A stretch of DNA of 64,000 nt from NCBI RefSeq assembly GCF_001921205.1, contig NZ_MSIE01000027.1, positions 1 to 64,000 of the forward strand, in the 5' to 3' direction. Below the pieces are notes generated by a model that saw nothing but the letters and a program-made list of their open reading frames with translations, was not told the origin of the DNA and did not search any database. This DNA is from Actinophytocola xanthii (lineage in GTDB: Bacteria > Actinomycetota > Actinomycetes > Mycobacteriales > Pseudonocardiaceae). Position numbers and translations under genes: made by a program. This document shows, one piece after another, positions 15,295 through 24,725 of this stretch (position 1 is its first letter; each line of letters starts with the position of its first letter).

Positions 15295-15864
15295 ATGGCC
15301 GACCCGTCTCCGCGCATCACCGACCCCAAGGCTCTGCGCGCGCTCGCCCACCCCCTCCGCTGGCAGCTGCTGGAGATCGTCGGCCGAGAGGGCACGGCGA
15401 CCGCCACCCAGTGCGCGAAGGAGACCGGGGAGAGCGTCGCGAACTGCTCATACCACCTCAACCTGCTCGCGAAGTACCACCTCGTGGAGAAGGCCGAGGG
15501 CGGGCAGGGGCGGGAGAAGCCCTGGCGGGTTGTCAGCGGAATCTCCCTCGACTCGGTCGGCATGGACACCGACGGCACCCTCGCCGTGCGGGCCGCCTCG
15601 GGCGCCTTCCTCGACTACGAGCTCAACCAGATCCGGGAGCGCCATGCGGTCGAGCATCTCGAGCCGCCGGAGTGGCGCCACGCCGTGGGGGTGGAGAACG
15701 TCCACGACTACCTCACCGCCGAGGAGGTGCAGGAGCTGCGCGCCGCCGTCCGTGAGCTGATGGGGCGGTTCAGCGAGCGCCGGACCAGGCCGGAGCTGCG
15801 TCCCGAGGGCGCGCGGCCGGTGACCTTGCTGTTCTCGACAACGGTCGCCCCCCGCACCGACTGA
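15295..15864 (+). CDS. ArsR-family winged-helix transcriptional regulator
   Basis: The 189-residue protein has an N-terminal winged helix (ALRALAHPLRWQLLEIV, ATQCAKETGESVANCSYHLNLL, HLVEKAEG) followed by an all-helical region of about 100 residues that could bind a ligand or dimerise. There is no CxxC-type metal site. The palindromes directly upstream make it a candidate autorepressor that may also act on fdhD. The inducer is unknown. The C-terminal region resembles other GC-rich actinobacterial regulators of this size rather than small metal sensors. Confidence 0.85.
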   Translation: MADPSPRITDPKALRALAHPLRWQLLEIVGREGTATATQCAKETGESVANCSYHLNLLAKYHLVEKAEGGQGREKPWRVVSGISLDSVGMDTDGTLAVRAASGAFLDYELNQIRERHAVEHLEPPEWRHAVGVENVHDYLTAEEVQELRAAVRELMGRFSERRTRPELRPEGARPVTLLFSTTVAPRTD

Positions 15865-15941
15865 CCTCGAGTACCCCCAGCCAGACCCTTCACGGTCGCC
15901 ACCCCGGCGGCCTGGTTCGCCCTGCCCGGAAAGGACTCGTC

Positions 15942-16172
15942 ATGGACCCGTTCAGCTCCGAGATCATCGCCACCAGCCGTCGCGAGGAGCTCATGGCGGC
16001 CGCCGAGCAGGCCCGGCTGGCGGCGGCGGCCCGCAGGGGTGAGCAGCACCCGCCGCCGGAGCCGGCCCGCGGGGAGCGCCGACGTGCACGGGCGCGCCGA
16101 ACTGCCACCAGCGACGACCTGGATCACGAAGCCCATCGACCGGGACGGTGCGGACGCGCCCGAGTAGCGTGA
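15942..16172 (+). CDS. Small hypothetical protein ending inside a dispersed repeat
   Basis: The 76-residue frame begins MDPFSSEIIATSRREELMAA, an amphipathic helix rich in Ala, Glu and Arg seen in many short actinobacterial proteins. An upstream GGAAAGG ribosome site (15928-15934) supports ATG 15942. The last 22 codons lie in repeat A, which recurs near 24.6 kb outside any gene, so the natural C-terminus may have been replaced by the repeat. The function is unknown. The FAD oxidoreductase gene starts four bases after its stop. Confidence 0.5.
   Translation: MDPFSSEIIATSRREELMAAAEQARLAAAARRGEQHPPPEPARGERRRARARRTATSDDLDHEAHRPGRCGRARVA
16108..16161 (+). repeat. Dispersed repeat A, copy 1
   Basis: This 54-base segment matches 24607-24660 in inverted orientation with about five differences; the first 36 bases differ at one position. 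Relative to the gene it precedes (start 16177), it has the same orientation as copy 2 has to its own downstream gene. Confidence 0.75.
16165..16170 (+). promoter_or_regulatory. -10 element, leaderless start of the FAD oxidoreductase gene
   Basis: TAGCGT lies six bases before GTG 16177 with no ribosome site between, typical of actinobacterial leaderless promoters. Confidence 0.45.
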
Positions 16173-16176
16173 TCGT

Positions 16177-17712
16177 GTGACGGAGCGCTACGACGTGGTG
16201 GTGGTCGGCGGCGGGCACAACGGCCTGGTCGCCGCCGCGTACCTGGCCCGTGCGGGCCGCAGCGTGCTCGTGCTGGAGCGGTTGGAGCGGGTTGGCGGCG
16301 CGGCGGTCAGCGCGAGCCCGTTCTCCGGAACTGGCGCCCGGCTGTCCCGCTACTCCTACCTGGTGAGCCTGCTGCCGCGGGCGATCGTGGACGACCTCGG
16401 GCTGCGGATCTCCCTGCGCTCGCGCCGGGTGTCCTCCTACACGCCGACCGTCCGGTCCGGCGTGCCGACCGGACTGCTGGTCGAGCGGGAGCCGGGGCCG
16501 GCCACCGCCGAGTCCTTCCGCGCGCTGACCGGCTCGGACGCCGAGTTCGAGCGCTGGTCGGCCTGGTACGACTCCCTGGCGGCCATGGCCCGGGCGGTGG
16601 CGCCGACCATGCTCGGTCCACTGCCCACCCGCGCCGAGCTGCGCTCGCTGGTGGTCGGGGCGGCCGGCGAGCGGGTGTGGCGGCAGGTGTTCGAACGCCC
16701 GCTCGGCGAGGCCGTCGAGGAGACGTTCGCCGACGACCTGGTCCGTGGGGTCGTCGCGACCGACGCGCTGATCGGCACGCACACCTCGCTGCGCGCACCG
16801 GACCTGCTGGCCAACCGGTGCTTCCTCTACCACCTCATCGGTGACGGCACCGGCGAGTGGCGGGTGCCGGTCGGCGGGATGGGGGCGGTCACCGCGGAGC
16901 TGGAGCGGGTGGCCCGCGCGGCCGGCGCGACCATCCGCACCGGTGCCACGGCCACCGCCGTCGCCGCTGACGGGGTGGAGGCGCAGGTCCGTTACGTCGC
17001 CGGCGAGCAGGAGCACACCGTCGCCGCCGGGACGGTCCTGTCCGGGGTGGCACCGGCGGTCCTGGACCGGTTGCGTGGTCGCGCGCCCGCTGCCCCGCGC
17101 GGCGCCCAGCTGAAGATCAACATCCTGCTGGACCGGCTGCCCCGGCTGCGCAGCGGCGTGGACCCGGAGCTGGCCTTCGCCGGCACGTTCCATCTCGACG
17201 AGTCCTACCAGGAGCTGGAGGACGCCTACCGGGCGAGCGCCGGTGGCACCGTGCCCGACCCGCTGCCCGGCGAGACGTACTGCCACACGCTGACCGACAC
17301 CTCGATCGTGGACGCCGGCACCCACACGCTGACCCTGTTCGGCCTGCACCTGCCGGCCGACCTGTTCGAGGAGGACAACGCGGGCCTGCGCGAGACCCTC
17401 GTCGACCGGTACCTGGCGGGTCTCAACCGGCACCTGCGAGACCCGATCGAGGAGTGCCTGGCCACTGACGCCGACGGGCGCCCCTGCGTGGAGGCCCGCA
17501 CGCCGCTGGATCTGGAGCGGGAGCTCGCGATGCCGGGCGGCCACATCTTCCACGGCGACCTGGCCTGGCCCCACGTCGAGGATGACGGCCCCGGCTGGGG
17601 TGTCGAGACCGACGTGCCCAACCTGCTGCTCTGCGGCAGCGGCGCCCGGCGCGGCGGTGGGGTCAGCGGGATCGGCGGGCACAACGCCGCGATGGCCGTG
17701 CTGGGCCGCTGA
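16177..17712 (+). CDS. FAD-dependent NAD(P)-type oxidoreductase, PYROXD2/phytoene-desaturase-like
   Basis: The 511-residue flavoprotein opens with a Rossmann fingerprint DVVVVGGGHNGLVAAAYLAR followed by an acidic strand end (VLERLERVGG), and closes with LLLCGSGARRGGGVSGIGGHN, the C-terminal FAD-binding segment of this superfamily. The length fits PYROXD2-like proteins, which resemble carotenoid desaturases. No crtB or crtE gene is nearby, so a pigment role is not supported. The substrate is unknown. It is transcribed alone toward the convergent mycoredoxin gene. Confidence 0.85.
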   Translation: MTERYDVVVVGGGHNGLVAAAYLARAGRSVLVLERLERVGGAAVSASPFSGTGARLSRYSYLVSLLPRAIVDDLGLRISLRSRRVSSYTPTVRSGVPTGLLVEREPGPATAESFRALTGSDAEFERWSAWYDSLAAMARAVAPTMLGPLPTRAELRSLVVGAAGERVWRQVFERPLGEAVEETFADDLVRGVVATDALIGTHTSLRAPDLLANRCFLYHLIGDGTGEWRVPVGGMGAVTAELERVARAAGATIRTGATATAVAADGVEAQVRYVAGEQEHTVAAGTVLSGVAPAVLDRLRGRAPAAPRGAQLKINILLDRLPRLRSGVDPELAFAGTFHLDESYQELEDAYRASAGGTVPDPLPGETYCHTLTDTSIVDAGTHTLTLFGLHLPADLFEEDNAGLRETLVDRYLAGLNRHLRDPIEECLATDADGRPCVEARTPLDLERELAMPGGHIFHGDLAWPHVEDDGPGWGVETDVPNLLLCGSGARRGGGVSGIGGHNAAMAVLGR

Positions 17713-17721
17713 CCAGAGGCG

Positions 17722-17973
17722 TCAGCCGACCAGCTGCGCCTTCACCTGCGCGAGGCTCGGGTTGGTCAGCGCGGTGCCGTTGGGGAAGTGGAGCGTGGGC
17801 ACCGTCTGGTTGCCGCCGTTCACGCTCATCACGAACTCGGCCGCGCCCGGCGTGCGCTCGATGTCGACCTCGCGGTACTCGATGCCCTCGCGGTCCAGCT
17901 GCGACTTCAGCCGGCGGCAGTAGCCGCACCACGTGGTGGAGTACATCGTCAACGTGTCGGGCGCCTGGCTCAT
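17722..17973 (-). CDS. mrx1: Mycoredoxin (glutaredoxin-like, mycothiol-dependent)
   Basis: The 83-residue protein is a minimal thioredoxin fold with active site C16-G-Y-C19 in TMYSTTWCGYCRRLK, the cis-proline region QTVPTLHF and a C-terminal helix. Mycoredoxins reduce protein-mycothiol mixed disulfides, which ties the organism to the mycothiol-using actinobacteria. It stands alone, convergent with the FAD oxidoreductase and upstream of the membrane-anchored hypothetical gene on the same strand. Confidence 0.92.
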   Translation of the reverse strand: MSQAPDTLTMYSTTWCGYCRRLKSQLDREGIEYREVDIERTPGAAEFVMSVNGGNQTVPTLHFPNGTALTNPSLAQVKAQLVG

Positions 17974-18042
17974 CTCAACTCCCTGGGAACGGTCGTCGTT
18001 GCCGGGGTCAACGTCCCAGAGCCGCGGAAAATGCCCGCCGGT

Positions 18043-19020
18043 TCAGGCAGAGCACCCGTCGGTGAACCGCACCGGGCTCGCCGGGTCGAAGTAGGAGGCG
18101 GGCTCGCGCGTGGTGTCCGGGGTCACCGCGCGCTCGCTCGTGGCCGGGGCCAGGTAGCCGCGGCGGTACTGCGCGCAGCCGATCGAGTAGGCGTAGCCCG
18201 TCGCATTGTCGTACCACAGGCCTCGGCTGCCCTCGGTCCACCGCTCCCCGGCACGCAGGACGTAGTCGACGTCCGCGCGGACGACGACGATCGTGTCCAT
18301 GGCGTCCACCAGCCGCAGCGGCTGGGTCGGCTGGAACGCGTAGACGAACACGTAGTTCGTGTGCACGACGAGCTCCCCGGTGCCTCCCCGCGACACGGTC
18401 ATCTCACCGCGGACCTTCGGCTCGGCCGGCAGCAGGGCGCTTCCTCCCGCCGCCAGGCTGACCAGCGACTGGACGTCCGGCTCGCGCCCGTCGAACAGCG
18501 GCTCGAGCTGGCGGCGCGCGTCGGGCGCGAGCAGGGAGAGGAACCGCGTGGGGTCGTGGTCGACCACGAGGGTCCGGTCCAGCCGGCTCGCCACCAGCAC
18601 GTCGCGCACCTGGTCGAGCGCGTCCGCCACCTCGGAGGCGGTGAAGTCGCCGACCGGCTTCGCGGTCGGCGGGACGATCCCCTCCACCCCGTCGGCCCAG
18701 CCGGCGGCCGGGGTCGGCTCGAACGGCCGGTCCAGGTCGAGCATCGCCGGGTCCGTGGCCGGTGCCGCCTCGGCCGCGCCACCGCCGACGGCGGCTGTCT
18801 CGTCGTCGTTGAGCTCGGCGTCGAACGCGCCGGTCCGGACGAGGACGGCCACCACGGCAGCGGCCACCGCCACCACGAGCGCAGCGGCCAGCCAGCGCAC
18901 CGGGTGACGCCGGCGGGTCCCGCGTGGCTGCCGGACGTCGGTGTCGGGCGCCCCTCGCGTCCGACCCGCCCACTCGGCGTCACCAGTCGCGGGATCCGCG
19001 GCTGAACGACGTGGGTTCAC
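18043..19020 (-). CDS. Membrane-anchored extracytoplasmic protein of unknown function
   Basis: The 325-residue protein has a 43-residue basic cytoplasmic tail, one membrane segment (WLAAALVVAVAAAVVAVLV) and a long extracellular domain with an early low-complexity linker. The domain includes YVFVYAFQPTQPLRLVDAMD and two cysteines, one at the very end (FTDGCSA), which could form a disulfide outside the cell. I do not recognise the family. It is divergent from valS, with 156 bases between. Confidence 0.75.
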   Translation of the reverse strand: MNPRRSAADPATGDAEWAGRTRGAPDTDVRQPRGTRRRHPVRWLAAALVVAVAAAVVAVLVRTGAFDAELNDDETAAVGGGAAEAAPATDPAMLDLDRPFEPTPAAGWADGVEGIVPPTAKPVGDFTASEVADALDQVRDVLVASRLDRTLVVDHDPTRFLSLLAPDARRQLEPLFDGREPDVQSLVSLAAGGSALLPAEPKVRGEMTVSRGGTGELVVHTNYVFVYAFQPTQPLRLVDAMDTIVVVRADVDYVLRAGERWTEGSRGLWYDNATGYAYSIGCAQYRRGYLAPATSERAVTPDTTREPASYFDPASPVRFTDGCSA

Positions 19021-19163
19021 CGGCTCCCCAAAATCATCTGTGGTTGATCCTTTAACCAGGAAAAACTCATACCCTCTGGTGCTCAGCTCATCGATCGGAC
19101 AGTTCGCCGCGTTAACAAGGTGGGACGTAGGGAACTCGAATGCGCGCCCTCCATCACGGTTCG

Positions 19164-19169
19164 TAGACT
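19164..19169 (+). promoter_or_regulatory. -10 element, leaderless start of valS
   Basis: TAGACT stands seven bases before GTG 19177, and no Shine-Dalgarno sequence is present. The 156-base region before valS otherwise shows AT-rich tracts near 19025-19080. Confidence 0.5.
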
Positions 19170-19176
19170 CTTCGAG

Positions 19177-21807
19177 GTGACTGACACCTCATCGCCGCAG
19201 ACCACCGACCTACCACCGGCCTGGGAACCGGCCTCGGTAGAGGCGGAGCTGTACCAGCGGTGGGTCGACGCCGGCTACTTCACCTCGGATGCACGCAGCG
19301 AGAAGGCGCCGTTCTGCATCGTGTTGCCACCACCCAACGTGACCGGCAGCCTCCACATGGGACATGCTCTCGACCACACGCTGATGGACGCGCTGACCCG
19401 GCGCCGCCGCATGCAGGGGTACGAGGCGCTCTGGCAGCCCGGGATGGACCACGCCGGCATCGCCACCCAGAACGTCGTCGAGCGCGAGCTCGCCAACGAG
19501 GGCCTGACCAGGCACGACCTGGGTCGGGAGGCGTTCGTCGAGCGGGTCTGGGAGTGGAAGGCCGAGTACGGGGGCAAGATCCTCGGGCAGATGCGTCGGC
19601 TCGGCGACGGGGTCGACTGGTCGCGCGACCGGTTCACGATGGACGAGGGACTGTCCAAAGCGGTCCAGACCATCTTCAAGAAGCTCTACGAGAACGGCCT
19701 GGTCTACCGCGCCGAGCGGATCATCAACTGGTGCCCGCGGTGCCACACCGCGCTCTCCGACATCGAGGTCGAGCACTCCGAGGACGAGGGCGAGCTGGTC
19801 TCGATCCGGTACGGCGAGGGCGAGAGCTCCATCGTCGTGGCCACCACCCGGGCCGAGACGATGCTCGGCGACACCGCTGTCGCGGTCCACCCGGACGACG
19901 AGCGGTACGCCCACCTCGTCGGGACCGAGGTCGAGCTGCCGCTGACCGGCCGGATGATCCCGATCGTCGCGGACGGGCACGTCGACCCCACGTTCGGCAC
20001 GGGTGCGGTGAAGGTCACGCCGGCCCACGACCCGAACGACTTCGAGATCGGCCAGCGGGCGTCCCTGCCGGCCATCACGATCATGGACGAGCGTGGTCTG
20101 ATCACCGCGCACGGGCCGTTCGAGGGCCTGGACCGGTTCGAGGCCCGGCCCGCGGTCGTCGCCGCGCTGCGTGAGCAGGGCCGGATCGTCGCCGAGACGC
20201 GGCCGTACAAGCACTCGGTCGGGCACTGCTCCCGCTGCGACACGGTCGTCGAGCCCCGCCTGTCGCTGCAGTGGTTCGTTCGCGTCGCCCCGCTGGCGAA
20301 GGCGGCCGGCGACGCGGTGCGCGACGGTCGGACCACGATCCACCCGCCCGAGCTCGCGAAGCGGTACTTCGACTGGGTCGACAACATGCACGACTGGTGC
20401 ATCTCGCGCCAGCTCTGGTGGGGTCACCGCATCCCGGTCTGGTACGGGCCCAACGACAAGGTCGTCTGCGTCGGACCGGACGAGGAGCCGCCGTCCGGCG
20501 AGGGGTGGACCCAGGACTCCGACGTGCTAGACACCTGGTTCTCCTCGGCGCTGTGGCCGTTCTCCACGCTCGGCTGGCCCGAGCAGACCCCGCACCTGGA
20601 GAAGTTCTATCCGAACAGCGTCCTGGTCACCGGCTACGACATCCTGTTCTTCTGGGTCGTGCGGATGATGATGTTCGGTCTGTACGCGATGGACGGTGTG
20701 CAGCCGTTCGACCACGTGTACCTGCACGGGCTCATCCGCGACGCGTCGGGCAAGAAGATGTCCAAGTCCCGTGGCAACGTCATCGATCCGCTGGACTGGC
20801 TCGACCGCTTCGGCGCGGACGCGACGCGCTTCACCCTGGCCCGCGGTGCCAACCCGGGTGGGGACATGGCACTGGCCGAGGACTGGGCGGCAGGTTCGCG
20901 CAACTTCGGCAACAAGCTGTGGAACGCCACCCGGTTCGCGCTGATGAACGGCGCGACCACGGCCCGGCCGGTGCCCGCCCGGGAGTCGCTCACCGAGGCC
21001 GACCGGTGGATCCTCGACCTCGCCGACGCCTTGGTGTCCGAGGTGGACAGACTGTATGAGGGCTACCAGTTCGCCAAGCTGTGCGACGCGCTCTACCACT
21101 TCACCTGGGACGAGCTCTGCGACTGGTACCTGGAGCTGGCCAAGGTGCAGCTGGCCGAGGGTGGGGACCGCGCCGAGTCGACGAGAGCGGTGCTCGGGCA
21201 CGTGTTCGACCTGGTCCTGCGGCTGCTGCACCCGCTGGTCCCGTTCGTCACCGAGCGGCTGTGGACCACGCTCACCGGCGGGGAGTCCGTCGTCGTCGCG
21301 CCGTGGCCGACCGCCACCGGCGCACAGCCGGACGAGGCCGCCGGCCGGCACGTGGTCGCGGTGCAGAAGCTGGTCACCGAGATCCGCCGGTTCCGCTCGG
21401 ACCAGGGCGTCAAGCCCGGGCAGCGGGTGCCGGCCCGGCTCTCCGGAGTGGACGGCGCGGGGCTGTCGGCCCTCGTTCCCGCGGTGAGCTCGCTGGCCAG
21501 GCTGGAGTCCCCGGTCGACGGGTTCGCGCCGAGCGCGTCGATCGAGGTCGCGCTCGCCGACGGCACGGTGACCGTGGAGCTGGATCTGTCCGGCACGGTG
21601 GACGTGGTCGCCGAGCGCAAGCGGCTGGCGAAGGACCTGGCCGCCGCGGAGAAGGAGCTGGCCGGCTGCGACGCGAAGCTGGGCAACCCCAACTTCACCG
21701 ACAAGGCGCCGGCCGAGGTGGTCGCGAAGATCAAGGCGCGGCGGGAGATCGCCGAGGCCGACATCGAGCGGATCACCGCCCGGCTCGACGCGCTGCCCGC
21801 GGTCTGA
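19177..21807 (+). CDS. valS: Valyl-tRNA synthetase
   Basis: I choose GTG 19177 (876 residues) because a leaderless -10 element sits directly before it. Class I signatures are present: [15 protein letters not shown] (the HIGH variant H60-M-G-H63) and KKMSKS near residue 525. The editing domain ([15 protein letters not shown]) lies between them and the C-terminal coiled-coil arm ([19 protein letters not shown]) is intact. It charges tRNA-Val. folC follows after three bases, then a DUF4233 gene, the arrangement seen in many actinobacteria. Confidence 0.97.
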   Translation: MTDTSSPQTTDLPPAWEPASVEAELYQRWVDAGYFTSDARSEKAPFCIVLPPPNVTGSLHMGHALDHTLMDALTRRRRMQGYEALWQPGMDHAGIATQNVVERELANEGLTRHDLGREAFVERVWEWKAEYGGKILGQMRRLGDGVDWSRDRFTMDEGLSKAVQTIFKKLYENGLVYRAERIINWCPRCHTALSDIEVEHSEDEGELVSIRYGEGESSIVVATTRAETMLGDTAVAVHPDDERYAHLVGTEVELPLTGRMIPIVADGHVDPTFGTGAVKVTPAHDPNDFEIGQRASLPAITIMDERGLITAHGPFEGLDRFEARPAVVAALREQGRIVAETRPYKHSVGHCSRCDTVVEPRLSLQWFVRVAPLAKAAGDAVRDGRTTIHPPELAKRYFDWVDNMHDWCISRQLWWGHRIPVWYGPNDKVVCVGPDEEPPSGEGWTQDSDVLDTWFSSALWPFSTLGWPEQTPHLEKFYPNSVLVTGYDILFFWVVRMMMFGLYAMDGVQPFDHVYLHGLIRDASGKKMSKSRGNVIDPLDWLDRFGADATRFTLARGANPGGDMALAEDWAAGSRNFGNKLWNATRFALMNGATTARPVPARESLTEADRWILDLADALVSEVDRLYEGYQFAKLCDALYHFTWDELCDWYLELAKVQLAEGGDRAESTRAVLGHVFDLVLRLLHPLVPFVTERLWTTLTGGESVVVAPWPTATGAQPDEAAGRHVVAVQKLVTEIRRFRSDQGVKPGQRVPARLSGVDGAGLSALVPAVSSLARLESPVDGFAPSASIEVALADGTVTVELDLSGTVDVVAERKRLAKDLAAAEKELAGCDAKLGNPNFTDKAPAEVVAKIKARREIAEADIERITARLDALPAV

Positions 21808-21810
21808 GCG

Positions 21811-23172
21811 ATGTCTGCTGTGGACGAGACGGCCTGGGAAGACCTGCTCCAGGTCGAGGCGGAGCTCAACACCCGCTGGCCCGAGACGAAGATCGAGCCG
21901 ACGCTGAACCGGATCGGCATGCTGGTCGACCTGCTCGGCGACCCGCACCGGTCCTACCCGGCGCTGCACGTGGCCGGCACCAACGGCAAGACGTCGGTGA
22001 CCCGGATGATCGACGCGCTGCTCACCCGGATCGGGCTCCGCACGGGGCGGTTCACCAGCCCGCACCTGCAGGTCGTGACCGAGCGGATCGCGCTCGACGG
22101 GGCGCCGATCTCACCCGAGCGCTACGTCGAGGTGTACCGGGACGTCGAGCCGTACGTGGCGATGGTCGACCGCGGCAACGAGGTCGCGATGAGCAAGTTC
22201 GAGGTGCTCACCGGGATGGCGTTCGCCGCGTTCGCCGACGCCCCGGTGGACGCGGCGGTGCTCGAGGTGGGTCTCGGCGGCACCTGGGACTCCACCAACG
22301 TCGCCGACGCCAGGGTCGCGGCCATCGCTCCGGTCGGGATCGACCACGTCGAGTACCTCGGCTCGGACATCGCCGGCATCGCGCGGGAGAAGGGCGGGGT
22401 GATCAAGCCGGGAGCGGTCGCGCTGCTCGCCGAGCAGCAGCCCGAGGCAGCGGCGGTGCTGCTCGCCCGCTGCGCGGAGGTGGGGGCGACCGTGGCCAGG
22501 GCCGGCCTCGAGTTCGGCGTGCTGCGCCGCGATGTGGCCGTCGGTGGGCAGATGCTGCGGCTGCAGGGCCTCGGTGGCGCCTACGACGACATCTTCCTTC
22601 CGCTGCACGGCCAGCACCAGGCGGCCAACGCCGCACTCGCGCTGGCCTCGGTCGAGGCGTTCTTCGGGGCCGGGGCGCAGCGGTCCCTGGACCTCGAGGC
22701 GGTCCGCGAGGGTTTCGCGTCGGTCGTCGTGCCGGGGCGGTTGGAGCGGGTCCGCTCCGCGCCGAGCGTGTTCGTCGACGCCGCGCACAACCCGCACGGC
22801 GCCCGGGCCCTCGCCGACGCCCTGGACAGCGAGTTCGGCTTCACCCGGCTGGTCGGCGTGGTCGGGGTGATGCGGGACAAGGACGCGGCGGGCATCCTCT
22901 CGGCGCTCGAGCCCGTGCTGCACGAGATCGTGGTCACCACCAACTCCTCCGAGCGCGCGATGGCGCCCGACGAGCTCGCCGACCTGGCCACCGAGGCGTT
23001 CGGCCCGGACCGGGTCAGCGTCGCCCCGCGGCTCGACGACGCGCTGGAGCTGGCCGTCGAGCTGGCCGAGGCCGAGGCGGATGCCCAGCTCTCCGGGGTC
23101 GGCGTGGTGGTCACCGGGTCGGTCGTGACCGCGGGCGAGGCCCGCGCGCTGTTCGGCAAGGAGCCGACGTGA
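21811..23172 (+). CDS. folC: Dihydrofolate/folylpolyglutamate synthase
   Basis: The 453-residue Mur-ligase-type enzyme has the ATP loop in HVAGTNGKTSVTRMI, the metal and substrate segment FTSPHLQVVTERI, AVLEVGLGGTWDSTN and the C-terminal domain with FVDAAHNPHGARAL. It adds glutamate to dihydropteroate or folates. It starts three bases after valS and its stop overlaps the next gene, so all three are one transcript. Confidence 0.95.
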   Translation: MSAVDETAWEDLLQVEAELNTRWPETKIEPTLNRIGMLVDLLGDPHRSYPALHVAGTNGKTSVTRMIDALLTRIGLRTGRFTSPHLQVVTERIALDGAPISPERYVEVYRDVEPYVAMVDRGNEVAMSKFEVLTGMAFAAFADAPVDAAVLEVGLGGTWDSTNVADARVAAIAPVGIDHVEYLGSDIAGIAREKGGVIKPGAVALLAEQQPEAAAVLLARCAEVGATVARAGLEFGVLRRDVAVGGQMLRLQGLGGAYDDIFLPLHGQHQAANAALALASVEAFFGAGAQRSLDLEAVREGFASVVVPGRLERVRSAPSVFVDAAHNPHGARALADALDSEFGFTRLVGVVGVMRDKDAAGILSALEPVLHEIVVTTNSSERAMAPDELADLATEAFGPDRVSVAPRLDDALELAVELAEAEADAQLSGVGVVVTGSVVTAGEARALFGKEPT

Positions 23173-23546
23173 GCGGCGACCGGCCGGTGGACCCGATGAG
23201 GTCCTTCACCGGGGTCGCGGCGGGCACGCTGCTGCTCGAGGTGATCGTCGTGCTGCTCTCGATGCCGGTGGTGGCCAACCTCGGCAGCGGGCTCGCCACC
23301 TGGCAGGGGGTGCTGGTCGGCACGCTGGCGCTGGCGTTGCTGCTGACCTGCGCGGTGCTGCGCAAGCCCTGGGGCCTCGGGCTCGCGGCCGGCCTGCAGG
23401 TGGTGATGATCGCGTGTTGGGTGGCCCTGCCCGCCCTCGGCGTGCTCGGGCTGGTGTTCGGCCTGGTGTGGGCGATCCTGCTGTGGATGCGCTGGGACGT
23501 CGCCCGCCGCATGGCCGAGGGCCGGCTGCCCGACCAGCAGGGCTGA
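23169..23546 (+). CDS. DUF4233 membrane protein
   Basis: The 125-residue protein starts at GTG 23169 inside the folC stop. It has four hydrophobic segments, the first around GVAAGTLLLEVIVVLLSMPVV and the last around LGLVFGLVWAILLWMRWDVA, ending with a charged tail. DUF4233 proteins sit after folC throughout the Actinobacteria; their role is unknown. Translational coupling suggests a link with folate or valS expression rather than an independent function. Confidence 0.88.
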   Translation: MSGDRPVDPMRSFTGVAAGTLLLEVIVVLLSMPVVANLGSGLATWQGVLVGTLALALLLTCAVLRKPWGLGLAAGLQVVMIACWVALPALGVLGLVFGLVWAILLWMRWDVARRMAEGRLPDQQG

Positions 23547-23692
23547 GGCGCGGCCGGCGCGGGTGCGACTCCGGGAGTAGTGCCCGGGGTGCGGGAGGCA
23601 ACCGCGGGACGACGACGGTGTCCCGAGGCCCGCCCTACGTTCTGGGCCGTCCGCCGAACGCGGCGGACGTGCATCGAGGACGGAGACAGAGC

Positions 23693-24217
23693 ATGGGCAA
23701 CACCAGGCGCACCAGGACGCTGGTCACCCTCACCGTCGCGGCGGTGGCCGCGGTCTCGGCATCGTTGCTGGCCGCCGCGGAGCCCGCGGCGGCCGGTGGC
23801 GGCGGGGACCGGGACCAGGCCCTCGCGGCCTTCGCCCGCATCCGGGACCGCCAGGCCGACGCCTGGTTCCGGGAGGACGGGCGGGCCTTCGCGGCGACGT
23901 TCACCCGGGAGGCCGACGTGGTCACCTTCAACGGGGACCACCTGCGCACCCGGGAGGGCATCGCCACCGGGATGCAGTACTACTTCGACACCTACATCGA
24001 CCACACCCGGCTGCACACGCTCGACGAGCACGTGCGCTTCGCCGGCCCCGACCGCGCGGTCATCGTCCGGACCGGCTGCCAGCTGGTGCCGCCCTCGACG
24101 ACCTGCCGGCCCGACTCGCTGTCCAGGAACACCAACGTGATGGTGCGCCAGCACGGCCGCTGGCTGCAGGACTCGTTCCAGAACACCCGGGTCGTCGCCC
24201 TGCCGCCGACTACCTGA
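23693..24217 (+). CDS. Secreted SnoaL-like (DUF4440/SgcJ-type) protein
   Basis: ATG 23693 gives 174 residues with a Sec signal peptide (RRTRTLVTLTVAAVAAVSAS, cleavage probably after AAA). The mature part is one NTF2-like cone domain: RIRDRQADAWFREDGRAFAA, FTREADVVTFNGDHLRTREGI and WLQDSFQNTRVV. Two cysteines (GCQLVPPSTTC) could form a disulfide. Members of this fold include hydrolases, isomerases and binding proteins; no function can be assigned. The 3' end overlaps the convergent GntR gene by eight bases. Confidence 0.8.
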   Translation: MGNTRRTRTLVTLTVAAVAAVSASLLAAAEPAAAGGGGDRDQALAAFARIRDRQADAWFREDGRAFAATFTREADVVTFNGDHLRTREGIATGMQYYFDTYIDHTRLHTLDEHVRFAGPDRAVIVRTGCQLVPPSTTCRPDSLSRNTNVMVRQHGRWLQDSFQNTRVVALPPTT

Positions 24218-24572
24218 GCGCGGCGCGTACGGCCTCGAGCGCCTCGCCCGGGTCGATGCCCAGTGCACGGGCGGTGGCCGCGTACTCGGCCGCCGCGTCG
24301 CGCAGGGCCACCCGGCTGCGGTCGCCGAGCGCGCTGACGAACGTCCCGGCCCGGCCCCGCGTCTCCACCATCCCGGCCTCTTCGAGCTCGCGGTAGGCCC
24401 TGGCCACGGTGTTGGTGGCCAGCCCGAGCTGGGTGGCGAGCGCGCGGACCGTCGGCAGCCGCGTGCCGACGGCGAGGGTCCGGTCGCTGATCTGGCGTGC
24501 GAGCTGGGCACGCACCTGTTCGAAGGGCGGTTGTGCTGACTCGGCGTCGATCGTGATCAGATCTGCGGGCAC
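24210..24572 (-). CDS. Short GntR-family regulator (YtrA type)
   Basis: GTG 24572 gives 120 residues and is preceded by a leaderless -10 element. A GntR winged helix (QPPFEQVRAQLARQISDRTL, LPTVRALATQLGLATNTVAR, GRAGTFVSAL) is followed by only about 45 residues of helix, the YtrA layout. YtrA regulators usually sit beside the ABC transporter they control; none adjoins this gene, so the target is unknown. Repeat A lies 35 bases upstream of its start. Confidence 0.88.
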   Translation of the reverse strand: MPADLITIDAESAQPPFEQVRAQLARQISDRTLAVGTRLPTVRALATQLGLATNTVARAYRELEEAGMVETRGRAGTFVSALGDRSRVALRDAAAEYAATARALGIDPGEALEAVRAALR

Positions 24573-24578
24573 GACTTC

Positions 24579-24584
24579 ACGGTA
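24579..24584 (-). promoter_or_regulatory. -10 element, leaderless start of the YtrA-type gene
   Basis: On the minus strand TACCGT is six bases before the GTG start, again without a ribosome site. Confidence 0.4.
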
Positions 24585-24606
24585 ACCGGCGGGAGTGAGG
24601 GTGCCA

Positions 24607-24660
24607 GGGCGCGGCCGCGCAGTTCCGGTCGATGGGCTTGGTGATCCAGGTCGTCGCTGG
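24607..24660 (-). repeat. Dispersed repeat A, copy 2
   Basis: Inverted copy of 16108-16161 with about five differences in 54 bases. It is intergenic, upstream of the YtrA-type regulator in the same relative orientation that copy 1 has to the FAD oxidoreductase gene. Confidence 0.75.
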
Positions 24661-24725
24661 CAAGGCGGAGGGCGGGCCTCGTACCGGGTTGTACTCGGCC
24701 TGTCCGACAACGCGGCCAGCGGCGG

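Noticed and set aside
16177-17712. Carotenoid desaturase (crtI)
   Set aside because: The fold is related, but no carotenoid partner genes are nearby and the sequence fits the PYROXD2-like branch better.
19021-19176. T-box-like string AAGGTGGGAC upstream of valS
   Set aside because: The core lacks the CCGCG end and would pair with a C discriminator, not the A of tRNA-Val. No stem I or terminator/antiterminator pair is visible, and a leaderless promoter lies right before the start.
21081-23168. Long frame overlapping valS and folC in another phase
   Set aside because: Only its last 378 bases (from GTG 23169) are a real DUF4233 gene; the rest has Arg/Gly-rich composition with no motif.
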